This document shows, piece after piece, positions 1 through 18,762 of a DNA stretch of 64,000 bases. A program made the translations under genes and the position numbers. Every line of letters starts with the position of its first letter. Position 1 is the first letter of the stretch. The notes under the pieces were generated by a model. The model did not search any database and was not told where the DNA came from. It worked only from the letters and a program-made list of their open reading frames with translations. This DNA comes from Pisolithus tinctorius (Eukaryota > Basidiomycota > Agaricomycetes > Boletales > Pisolithaceae), in contig JANFAH010000002.1 of assembly GCA_024663395.1 (NCBI GenBank), positions 4,340,001 to 4,404,000 of the forward strand, given 5' to 3'.

Positions 1-2905
1 CGAACTCCGTGAAAAATACCTCTGTCAAGTCACCATCAGGTAATAGCTGCAGATCAGGGAGAAGGCACGACAATTCAATCACCCGCCAGTACTTCTCCTC
101 GTCGAACGCTTTTCCAAACAGTACGTTTTCCCTCTGTGTATTGAGGAGTGTGGACCAGGTCACCCAGAATGACTAGTCTGGTACTCACCAGCGTGGCATT
201 CTGGATCCAGGCAGTCTGAGGGCAATATGCTACCCTTCCGCCAAGTGAAACGTGGCCGGAGACTTTTCTCATCTCGCCTAAGATCCCCTGTAAGAGGCTC
301 GACTGCAGGCAGGTAAGTCTACTGGACCCTTGCAAAGCTTGCGAGGCGACAGACCTTCCCACTTCCTATGGGACCTACGATGGCAACAAGCCGACCGCGG
401 GGGATATTCAGGGTAATACTCCTGACTTTAAACACAGATGCGTCTTTAAACTGTTTGTCCTCTTCTTTCGTATTTCCTTGTCTTCCACTATGACTCGATC
501 GTCCATTTGGTCTTGCACTTCTATCACCACGAGTACTACCTCCTTTGTCACTAAGTAAGGTATCGGAAACCTTTTCATCAATCTTTCCGAGCGACTCCCA
601 CTCAAATGTGGCATCGCTGACAACGACTGCATACTCCAGGGTCCTGTCAATTACCAAAGTGTCGCCCTTGATAAGTTCTGCATGGAAGATATGTGATAGC
701 CGTTGAATCGCGGAAGCGGCATCCGGAATTAAAGAGAGAGCGCGTGGCATGTACATCATCGGTTGACACAAGAGCTAATCCAGTGCAGGAGAGATTAGTG
801 TTCAATGCAAGAGGAGCAGCAGCTGAAAGCGGCTCACTTGGAATAAGCTCAGACTGGAAAAAATAACCGCAGGACTCATGTTGTGCGCAGTAAGTGTGTA
901 CGTAACGAACGATAGTGTTGCTGCAAGAACCGGAAGTGACAATGCTAGCGCGAGACTGGATAACATGTCAGCCATGGTAACAGGAAGACAGAAATTGCGA
1001 ACTTTGCACTCGCCGAGAACTGGATTCTACGAATGCCCCGCAGCTCCTGCTTGCGTAGCTCGAACAGCTCTGACATACGGCATCAAAATCGAATACACGC
1101 AAGAAGCACAAAGAATATCTTCACTTTGCAAATAGGGCACCTCATAGGAGAAGTACTTAATAACACGCATTGCCCCTGAATTTCCACCAACGCCATCATA
1201 TGAATGGTGATCCCTGGAAACAGGATTGACGCGCACCTAGAACCTCTAGTAATATTTTGGTCCTTTGCTCTGTCCATATCATGGAGCGTAGACGGGTCCG
1301 ATGTTGTAACGCCATCATCCGTTGTTGCAATGGAATAATAAGAATGAATAAAGAGAAACCCGCCAGAGCTGAGGGTCCCAGCTGGTGACGAGGGTCAGAA
1401 ATCTAACAAACGTAGGCCCAACCCTACATACCTCAACCAACAGTATGATGAGACAAATGGTCACTTGAATCGGTGCAGTCCAAGCTGTGAAGAACTGTTA
1501 CCACGCTGGAAGGACAACACGGGGCAAGACACACCTGCATGCTGAAATGAAAGATAGGGCGACTAAGTACGTGTTATGCCCAGCTATGCATGAGAAAACT
1601 CACAAACCACTGTGCGCATGCATCTATCCTGCTCACCTAAAGAAGCACGTGTACACGAACTGCTTGGCAAAGGCAGACAGGACTTACGTCCGTAGAGATG
1701 TGGTTTACCAGAGCTGCATTTGTCAGTTTAACCCTTTCCTTTCCTGTGAGATTGACGCCGCGCTCATAAATAGATGCAATAAGGGCGGCGCGCGCAAGGA
1801 CCCCTGTCGACATTGAACGCCAGAAGAACTAATCATTTACCATAAAGCGTCATCCACGGCATGATTAGTCAGTGGGGGTTGTAGAATCAAGCATGAAATT
1901 TCGCACCTGATGGATACATACACTAGACGTAATCGTCAATAGCCACAAACCCAGAGCCATGGAAATTCCACGGCCGACATTCGGGAGGGGTGCATCAGCT
2001 GCACGCGCTGCTGATCGTTCTTCCGCAAACAATATGATTGCTTTGAGCACAAGTGGGCTCATTAATTGTGCCGTGTCTCCGAACACCTGTTCTCAGATAC
2101 ATATAGTCATCTGGGGCATGATAAGAATGAAATCTATCATACCTTGAATATCCCGCCAAGCCAGAACGACCACCCGAATACATCGTTGAGTGCCCATGCA
2201 AGGCTTGCTGCTTTCTTCCCATCCACGCCTTTCCAATGTTTCTCCAGAGCTGCTCGTCTCTCCGAGTAGTTCCGTTTCTCTGACCCATGTTTACGGTCCA
2301 TATCGGAAGGGATCGCAATGATTGCCCACACTAAGCGCCTTAAAATGGAAGGGTGTATTTCGCCTCTCTCTAGCCTGACATTCCAATCTGTTGCTGCCTT
2401 GACACGCTTGAACCACGCAGCTTCAAGTTTCTCCACGAAAGGGCCGACTTCACGTGATGGATCAAGTTTATACAAGTCTGAGGCTTGGAGAGTGCGCTGA
2501 TAACCGAGAACCATCAAGTCCGTGACCCAGGAATATGTCAGGCGAGAAAAGAGGGAAGCACTGGCGAGTGGTATTAGCTGCATAAAGGAATCATGTCAGT
2601 AGCTATGTTCTCCTCTTATAACCAATCCGCCTACTTCTGCATCCTCCAGTGAAGGAGAGGGTGGGGTTGGCTGGTTCGTTGGTAACCTGTGAGCACAGAT
2701 AAGGATTTATACATTTCCCCGTACAACAGCACACGGGGAGGGCACACCATAACTGCCAAAATTTGCGGCGGTAGTTCACATACTCATTCCCAGTATCTAA
2801 TTGAAGTCGCGACGACTGCAGCGGAACACCTTGCCAGCCGGTTGCCCGGATATCTATTTCTCTCGATCCTCGTACGGGTTCGCGGTGCGTAGAATCGGAT
2901 GGCAT
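1..2905 (-). CDS. ABC transporter, subfamily C (Yor1/MRP-like), tandem copy 1, N-terminal half only (cut by window edge)
   Basis: Full-size ABC exporter of the ABCC type, expected in the plasma or vacuolar membrane, moving drugs or organic anions with ATP. The start is ATG at 2905, aligning with the start of copy 2. Short exons follow: a soluble N-terminus, the first transmembrane domain (about 2580-790), then the first nucleotide-binding domain with Walker A GPIGSGK followed by SS across an intron (near 360), and the Q-loop region (CPQTAWIQ). The window ends inside the NBD1 exon series, just before the signature motif. Splice sites are conventional, including the acceptor AACAG near 1496 that is mutated in copy 2. 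One odd spot is shared with copy 2: joining the exons near 980-1035 in frame needs an intron of only about 29 nt. Family assignment is firm; substrate unknown. Confidence 0.85.
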
Positions 2906-3083
2906 GGTTAGCGACGCGCGTACTCAGAGGGCAGTCCAGGTATGCCTTTTGAACACGAAACATACGCGGGGTTAGAGCAACGCTGGAGACATAATACAGA
3001 CGGATGGATTACAATACACACATACCAGGTAGGCTAAAGGTTGGGAGCCAAAACCATATCCCCCGATTTGCGGTCACCCCGCC

Positions 3084-3090
3084 TATATAA
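3084..3090 (-). promoter_or_regulatory. possible TATA box of ABC copy 1
   Basis: A TATATAA-like run lies about 180 bp upstream of the start at 2905. The equivalent site upstream of copy 2 (about 10666) has decayed to TATATG. Position and sequence are the only support. Confidence 0.3.
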
Positions 3091-3099
3091 TGAGCACGG

Positions 3100-4140
3100 T
3101 TCTCCCGGCAGGATACCGGGACAGTAGATTGAAGTACTAGAAAGCAGCTGACTCATTTCCCGACCCGAACAGCAAAAGCGTCCAGAGCTAGCTAGGCCTT
3201 GTTAGGCTTACTCGGCCTAGTAGCAGTTGCTAGTCCAAGGAGTTGCTAGCAAGGTTGTTTTCTGTACGGCCCAAGTGCTGCTAGCCTCGTGGCTTCTACT
3301 GTGATCTAACTGGCCTTGCTAATAAGTCCGCTACAGTTACTACCAAGTTTGGTCATGACAATCAGTTCAAGTCAGGTCGAGTAAACCACATCAACACTGT
3401 GAAAGCATGCAAGAGAATAAGTACCGAACCGATCGGTATGACTGCAGAGTGTCCAACATACGAGTCGGAAGAGGCAAGCCGATCGGTGCGATTGATGATT
3501 CCAATGGCAGTAGAAGAGCGGAACCGATGTGGGAACCCAGAGGGCGCAATGACGGCAACTGTGGTCTAGCAAGTGTCTGGAACAGTTTATGACAAAATTA
3601 ATATCGAGTGCGAAGATTAAGCCATTGGGACGCTTCCTCTTCGGTGTCGGTGACAACAATCATCTCGTTTTTTTGAGCTCTGTCTTTGTCCGACGAGATG
3701 GTGGAGCCGCCAACTCCGTCTCTCCATCATCACTTGTAAGGGAAGACCCGATCACGGTTCTCGGTAGTGGGATTAGGTCTAGGAGACACTTTGTGTCAGC
3801 TATTTTTGACTCGTCGGCAGTGCTGCCGCCAGGTGAACCGAACTGAACCGAAGTGAAATAATTAAGGGGCAATTCGACTTAGTGGTCAAGGTGTGACTAT
3901 GTACTTAAGAACCGAATTCGCGAGAGTTCGACGAAGTGAGAACCGCTTGGCGCGTTGTTCGGGCCAGAGCTCGCCCCACAATGAGGGAAGCCATGTCAAT
4001 TAAATTTCACCACTGGAGTGACCAAAACCGAACCATCAGTGCAAAACTGGTATCCATATTGTGGCAGGCTATGAACACTAGTATCTGTGCTCTTCGGGTC
4101 ACTCACAAAAAATCGGTGAACCTATTCCGATTGACGGTAT
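3100..4140. other. intergenic, nothing recognised
   Basis: Spacer between the promoter of ABC copy 1 and the 3' end of copy 2. Only short open frames with no recognisable family. It has scattered short GAACCGAA and GCTAGC-like motifs but no clear repeat structure. Confidence 0.5.
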
Positions 4141-10690
<6,550 letters not shown>

Positions 10691-11078
10691 GCAAGGACCG
10701 ATAAGATGGAGTGGAAAGCGGCTGACTCACTTTTAAAACCAGAAATTAGTCAGACCTATTTTACATAGTGTAAGAACAGGTAATACCTATGTGCTTAGCA
10801 GTTGCGAATTCAATATTTGGCAGGCGTGACGTCGGGCGAAGGCCGATTTGGAGTGTGCCTGAGAAGGCCTGAGAACAGTCGGCATCTTCGGAACGATCCC
10901 TTCTCCCAAACGTGTGGTTCCGATTAGCTGTATGTGTCTGACAATGATGGCGGGTCGCAAAGTGGCTTACACGGAGAGTCCTGGAGGGACAGACCGGGAT
11001 ATATCATGCGCACGATGTATTAGACATCAATCGTCACATACATACTTAACGACGGCTATACGACAGGCGCGCGCCATT
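10691..11078. other. intergenic, nothing recognised
   Basis: Spacer between the 5' end of ABC copy 2 and the 3' end of the thioesterase gene, both on the minus strand. No coding signal seen. Confidence 0.5.
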
Positions 11079-11911
<833 letters not shown>

Positions 11912-11961
11912 GTCTACTGGCAACTTGGAACGACAGCACGAAAGGTTAAGTCTTGCTTATC

Positions 11962-12104
11962 TATGGAAAGCCAGACACTTGCGCCACATAATGTTTGATG
12001 GTGTTTGGGGTCTCGCCCGAAGATTATTTTCCTAAAGTAGTAAGTGCTTGGGCGTACGGCGCTGAGTTCAAAAATTATGTGGCGCGAGTGTCTGGCTTTC
12101 CATA
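11962..12104. mobile_element. 143-bp MITE with 36-bp terminal inverted repeats and 6-bp target duplication
   Basis: Begins TATGGAAAGCCAGACACT and ends with its inverse complement; the ends pair over about 36 bp with two or three mismatches. It is flanked on both sides by the direct repeat CTTATC (11956-11961 and 12105-12110). No coding capacity. It lies 50 bp upstream of the thioesterase start codon. Ends and target-site length match the larger element at 32757-34644. Confidence 0.9.
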
Positions 12105-12110
12105 CTTATC

Positions 12111-12848
12111 GTCCGTGTAGTTGGTCGAGTGAAGAATTCGTAAGCAAACACACCCACTGTAGGCGCACAACAACAAAAAATGCCATCTGTCTGCAGGCCT
12201 GAGACCCTATTTCAGAATTGTGGGATCTGCAGCATCGTATCAATGGAAGAGCAAGAGATAGCACGATGTTCTTGTACAATTTTTATCCTCTTCCTTCTCA
12301 GGCACGCCACTCCGAGAGATTAATGCAACCTTTCAGAAAGTAAGCACATACGTAGCTTGCTGACCCTGTTATGCCGAGCTTATCAAGCGCTCCGCTTAAC
12401 GGAGTGCCGTAAGCATTATTATGCAGACATGTCAGGTACCAGCACAGTGACGTCCAGTATAGCAACTCCCACCGGGTCCGGGTGGCCTCAAGCAGAATCA
12501 GATATTTTCCTTCTCTTAGTCCTCTCAGATCTCTTCCTCAGGCTAATGGCAGTGCCGCAACTTGCAGCGTACATATACCGTGCTTTAGGAGATAGCTGTT
12601 ATGCTGCGGGATCAGCGTAGGTAAATAGATGCCACCATGGCGAGCGCTTGTCAAACATGGTAACTCACTTTGCTGAGGTGAGCGGAAATGTCCATGCTAT
12701 TTCAAAGCCGTTGTGCCATGCGGTGATTGTCATCCAGGATTCGTAATCTTCTTCCCCCCTAAGCCAGACACAAGCTCAAAATCTGGGTAAGTCATGGTTT
12801 TCCGGTTAACTGCGATCCCCCGCCATAGGAGGCACTCCTCTGTACTCG
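12111..12848. other. intergenic, promoter side of thioesterase and ABC copy 3
   Basis: Divergent spacer between the thioesterase (minus) and ABC copy 3 (plus). No gene or repeat recognised beyond the MITE next to it. Confidence 0.5.
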
Positions 12849-15800
12849 ATGATGCAACACTCGAAGGATGAAACGAAGGAAGTGGAAACAACGGTTGGTG
12901 TCTCCTCAGACCCTGAAAAGGCCGAACGACCATTACGTCGCTTTCGGATCCTAAGGTAAGGGTATACTGCACCGAACTTTTAACGCCTCCTGAGTCCATC
13001 GTGTACAGATACTTCACGTTCCCCAAAGCTGATGAATTACCCCCTCCTCCAAAGTCTGTCCACGATGCTCTCATGACTCCGGAGGCTTCGGCTGGTTTCT
13101 TCAGTTTGCTGCTATTCACCTGGGTCACCCCGTTGCTGTCCTTGGGCTACGCGAGACCTTTAGAAGCACCTGATCTTTACAAGTTACAGGATCATCGTGC
13201 TTCAGTTCGCATCTCTACCCTCATACTTGAGTCTTTCCAGAGGCGACGCAAGGAAGCCCAGGAGTACAATGCCAGACTGGAAAGTGGCGAGGTTAAGCCT
13301 GGTCTAAGGGCTATTTGGTGGGCTATCCGTGGAAATAGGGATGAGAGAGAAAAGCTTTGGAGAGAGCGAGATGGTAAACGTAAAGCGAGCCTTATACTTG
13401 CTATGAACGATAGCATCAAATGGTTCTTTTGGTCTGGCGGCGTTCTTAAAGTTATCGCTGATACAGCCCAGGTTACGAGCCCTCTTGTTGTCAAGGTTTG
13501 GTACACAATACTATCTACGTTTTCGATTGTCCTAAAGAAACTTTTTAGAGCATCATTACTTTTGCCACCAATTCCTATACTAGTCACTTAGCGGGACAAC
13601 GCCCACCATCCATTGGGCTCGGTGTAGGGCTTTCCTTCGTGCTCCTTGCAATGCAACTGATCTCGTCCTGGTGTATGAATCACTTCTTCTACCGGAGCAT
13701 GGCCAGCGGTGTTCTTTTGCGTGGAGGCTTGATAACAGCTATCTACTCTCGATCTCTTAACCTCACATCGCGTTCTAGGGCTACCTTAAGTAACGGACGG
13801 CTGGTTAATCACATTTCGACAGACGTTTCGCGCATCGACTATTGCATGGGTTATTTCCACATGGCATGGACGGCTCCGATACAGCTCATCGTTTGTCTGA
13901 TCCTCCTCCTTATCAACTTGGGCCCCAGTGCTTTGGCCGGTTTTGCGCTCTTCATCGTCGTAACCCCGATTAACACGTATACAGTAAAACGCTTGTTCTC
14001 GTTCAGACTGAAAAGCATGCTGTGGACGGACAAGCGGTCGAAATCACTCCAGGAAATGTTGGGGGGCATGAAAGTTATCAAGTTCTTCGCGTGGGAGGTT
14101 CCATTTTTGAAACGCATCTCTGAGTTCCGCCGTTTGGAGATGGGGTATGTACCACATTTCCCGGATCTTGGGACTCACTTTCACGGCAAATTGCAGTTAC
14201 ATCCGCACACTTCTCATCTTGCGTGCCGCTATGAACGCAGTAGCACTGTCTCTGCCTGCATTAGCTTCCGTAATCGCATTCATTACATATTCTTTGCTCG
14301 GCCACCCTCTCGACGCAGCGACAGTATTCTCCTCGTTGACCCTCTTCAATTTGCTTAGAATGCCACTCATGATGTTCCGTATGTGGGCCTTGACCAATTT
14401 TACGTTGCTCGGACTGATCTTTGAGTAGCCATGTCTATCAGTACCATCTCAGATGCCGCTACTGCATGTGATCGTTTGTATGACGTTTTTGTCGCCGAGA
14501 CGTCAGATGAAACCCTTGTTCACAGTCGAGACTTGGATGTTGCCGTTAGAGTCAAGGGTGCATCCTTTAGCTGGGATAGTCCACCTCCTCAACCGGAGGA
14601 TCCCAAGAAACTGAAGGGTGATAAAAGGGTCAAACCTGACAAAGGGGGCAGCTCTAAGCTTTCCTCGCCAACGCAACAGAAACCGGTGGACCCTACCAAT
14701 GTATTCGAAATAAAAGATGTGAATTTGGAGATCCCCCATGGCGAGCTGGTAGCCATCGTTGGTGCAGTTGGTATGGGCAAGACTTCTTTACTTCAAGGTC
14801 TCATCGGTGAAATGCGGAGAAGTGCCGGTTCCGTCGAGTTTGGTGGTACCGTTTCCTATTGTGCCCAGAGCGCCTGGATACAGGTATATTTCTGTCGCTT
14901 CCTTATTGCTCAGTAACAATACTAATTAGTTCTTGCAAGAACGCCACCATTCGTGATAACATCTGCTTTGGACGACCTTTCGAGGAGCAGAGATATTGGA
15001 AGGCTGTTCGCGACGCTTGTTTGGAAGCTGATCTTCGGATACTCCCAAATTATGACCTCACTGAGGTTGGTGAGAAAGTAAGCCGTATGCTGGGACACTG
15101 AAATCTCTCGATTCTCACCATGTGTCTAGGGCATATCCTTGTCCGGTGGACAGAAGCAACGTATCAACATTTGTCGCGCCATCTACTGTAATACCGATAT
15201 CCAGATTTTTGATGTGCGTCATCTCCAAGCCGATCCTGCACTTGCTATTCATATCTGGGTCTAGGATCCTCTATCTGCTCTGGATGCTCACGTCGGAAAA
15301 GAGGTTTTTTACAACGTACTGAAGAACAACAATAGTGGAAAAACCCGCATCCTTGTCACTCATGCATTGCATTTCCTCCCGGAAGTGGATTACGTTTACG
15401 CGATCGTCGATGGGCAGATTGCCGAACGCGGGACATACCATGAATTGATGACTAATGATGGTACTTTCTCCAAATTCATAAAGGAATTTGGATCGAAAGA
15501 AGACCCTTCCGCGAAATCAGAAGAAGCCAAGGAAGCACCCTCAGAAGAACCAGTGAAGAAAGATGCTGTCAAGGGCCAGGGAATGATGCAGGGGGAAGAA
15601 CGTAATACTGGTGCTATCCGCTGGCAGATCTATCAGCAATACCTTTCAGCGGGCCACGGTCTAATATTAGTGCCGTTTCTCCTCTTATCTTTGGTTCTCA
15701 TGCAGGGTGCAAATGTCATGTCTGCCTACTGGTAAGCCTGACATCCTATTGGGAGTCCCCGTTGATTCCGACTCTCGAATTTGTAGGCTCGTCTACTGGG

Positions 15801-18277
15801 AGGAAATGTAGGTGACTATGTGACGACGGTAGTGTCGACTGACTTCTGTTCAGGAAGTGGAACTATCCCCAAGGGTTCTATGTAAGAAACTTAAAGCATC
15901 CTAGGTTGCAACCCTTCTGATAGCTTGGTGGTCATAGATGGGTATCTATGCCGCTCTTGGCGTTTCGCAGGCCTTTACCATGTTTTTCGTGGGCTTTGTA
16001 TTTGCATTGCTTACCTACTACGCGTCACAAAATTTACATGAGGTGCGACTAACTGTGTTCCCCCGTGAATGCCACTGAACGTCCGCAGAGAGCTATTCGC
16101 CGTGTCCTTCACGCCCCTATGAGTTTCTTCGAGACGACGGTGAGTTCCATTCCAACCTGCTTTGGAATATAATTCATCGCACTGCACCAGCCCCTCGGCC
16201 GTATCATGAACCGTTTTGCGAAAGGTATTGTCACCTCGGAGTTTTGGTGAGACGGCAGAACTCACGTCGCGTGCAGATATCGACTCCATTGATAACCTCA
16301 TTGGAGATGCATTACGCATGCTCTCTGCTACTGGTTCTCAGATCCTTGGGGCCATCATATTGATCTCCGTTCTCTTACCTTGGTTCTTGATTGTCGTTTT
16401 CTTTGTTTTGATTGTCTACTGCTACGTTGCGGTTTTCTACCGAACAAGTGCGAGAGAGCTAAAGGTGAGAAGTCCAGCATTGTTATCAAATTGAGTGGCT
16501 GATCAGCCTGGTTTGGTTTTAGCGCATTGGTACGTTTGATATAGGAACTATGAGAAATTTGTACTGATCTCGCCGTAGATGCGATTTTGAGGGGTTCCCT
16601 TTATGCTCACTTCTCAGAGTCATTATCAGGTTTGACGACAATCCGAGCCTACGGCGAAATTGACCGTTTCAAGAGTGAGAATCATGAACTGGTCGATATT
16701 GAAAACAGGTTGATTTCCAAAGTTACATATAACGTTTGACTTCCTGATGTATTCTTAGAGCATACTGGTTAACGGTAACGAATCAGGTGGGCATTTATGG
16801 AATACGGAGAAAATGCGAGTTGACAATGCGAAATCAACTAGCGGTGGCTCGGTATACGGCTCGATCTTCTCGGCACAACCCTCACTTTTGCTGTCGCCCT
16901 TCTAGCAGTCGGCACTCGTTTCAGCATTTCACCGGCGCAAACCGGTGTCGTGCTGTCATATGTTCTCGGCGTGCAACAGGTCGGTGCTTTTCTATAATGC
17001 GACTTCCCTTTTTGAACCTGTTTCACAGTCATTCGGGTGGGCTGTCCGCCAATTTGCGGATGTAGAGAACAACATGAACAGTGTGGAACGTGTTGTTCAT
17101 TATGCAGATGAGGTTGACCAAGAGGCACCCCACGACATGGACAATGCTACTGTCCCTGCGAACTGGCCCTCCGAAGGCAGAATAGTCATGAACGACGTCG
17201 TGATGAAGTACCGTCCAGAGTTACCACCTGTGCTCAAGGGGTTGAACATGACCATCGCCCCACGCGAGAAGATTGGTATCGTTGGAAGGTGGGTGTTGTA
17301 CGCATAGGCAGGGAGTAACCTAATGTGCACCCAGAACTGGAGCAGGAAAGTCGTCCATAATGACAGCTTTATTCCGCATTGTCGAACTTTCGTCGGGTTC
17401 TATTGAGATTGACGGTGTGAACATCGCAGCGGTTGGCTTGTCCCAACTCAGGAAAAGCCTCTCCATTATACCTCAGGATGCCTTCCTCTGTGAGTTTGTG
17501 TTCCTGTGAAACCGTGCAGCTGTCTGAAGATCCACAGTCTCTGGAACGCTTCGGACGAACCTGGACCCCTTTGGGTTGTTTGATGATGCACGTCTTTGGG
17601 ATGCTCTGAAGCGGGCATACCTTGTGGAATCCTCACGCGAGCTGCAGTCTAACTCAACTCAAGCAGAGCAGTCGAATGATACGTCGGCCCACGGACCCCG
17701 CTTCACCCTTGATAGCCCTATAGATGAAGATGGTAGTAATCTGTCTATTGGACAGCGTTCTTTAGTATCCCTCGCGCGAGCTTTGGTAAATGATACCAAA
17801 ATACTCATTCTAGATGAAGCCACTGGTGTGTCCTCATGCTTGTTACATTTGACCAAACCGACTTACCTTACCTCGCAGCATCGGTGGACTATGAAACCGA
17901 TCGTAAGATACAAGACACCATTGCCACAGAGTTCAAAGACCGCACAATTCTTTGCATTGCCCGTGGGTACCAACATGACTCTTCTGGAGCAAGAGCTCAC
18001 GAACTGCAGACCGTCTGCGCACTATTATATCTTATGATAGAATCTGCGTCCTTGACGCAGGAGCGATTGCTGTGAGCATTTTGTTTTCTTGCCTTGAAGA
18101 ATCGTGGGTTGATACAGACTTCAGGAATTCGATACACCTGCGAACCTTTACTCAATTCCGAACGGCATATTCCGTGGAATGTGTCAGAGATCTTCGATAT
18201 CTTCTGATGACATTACGACCGGCTCCATGCGTGCACTGCAGGATGAATACCACAACAAAGCTGGTGAATTGATATAA
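12849..18277 (+). CDS. ABC transporter, subfamily C (Yor1/MRP-like), copy 3, intact
   Basis: Complete ABCC exporter that reads without a lesion from ATG at 12849 (exon 1 12849-12955) to TAA at 18275-18277 through about 25 exons. NBD1 (about 14480-15480) has Walker [11 protein letters not shown]-loop CAQSAWIQ, signature LSGGQKQR and Walker [18 protein letters not shown]2 (15600-17100) reads with exact splice phases. NBD2 has GRTGAGKSS, signature [12 protein letters not shown], Walker B ILILDEAT and CIAHRLRT. A 7-nt microexon (16523-16529, CGCATTG) lies in TMD2. It is clearly paralogous to copies 1 and 2 but much more diverged from them than they are from each other, and lies in opposite orientation. 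A Met in the variable x position of Walker A still fits GxxGxGK[ST]. Confidence 0.9.
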
Positions 18278-18713
18278 TAGACCAAACGGAATCGAAAGTT
18301 GACGGATAGATGGACATACGTTGTTGTAGATGTCATGGTTTGATACATTAGCTGGTTGTTCGTCGGTCACTTGCTGGTTAGTTGGTAGTTATGTGATTTC
18401 ATGAACAAATGATTTGTTGTTCGTCGGTGTTTGGATGACGTCTGCCAGGGTTGAAAGCTTGACGGAGCAGTGGGAATTCGGGTGGCCGTCCACTTCAAGC
18501 TTGAAGTCCACTAGTACTTGCTCGGTAACTGTCCGCTGCAGCAGCCTGAAAGCTACTACTTGGTACGACTCTTCTCCTGCGTATGGGATGGAGGTGTTAA
18601 CGGTCTTTTCACCGTTAATCCTAGATATCCACCTAGCCCGGTGGTAGGTCACCAGGCCGAGCACAGCCAACTACCTTCGGATCGTACAGCCCCACAGAGA
18701 GCTCACCGCAGCT

Positions 18714-18719
18714 TATATA
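18714..18719 (+). promoter_or_regulatory. possible TATA box of the C2-domain gene
   Basis: TATATA 44 bp upstream of the start at 18763, at the end of the 485-bp spacer 18278-18762, in which nothing else was recognised. Confidence 0.35.
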
Positions 18720-18762
18720 CTGGACATAGGACTCGGAAATCGACAAGAAACTATCCTCCATC

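Noticed and set aside
14760..14800. Met in Walker A of ABC copy 3 (GAVGMGKTS) as a damaged ATP site
   Set aside because: The changed position is a free x in GxxGxGK[ST]; Lys and Thr/Ser are intact.
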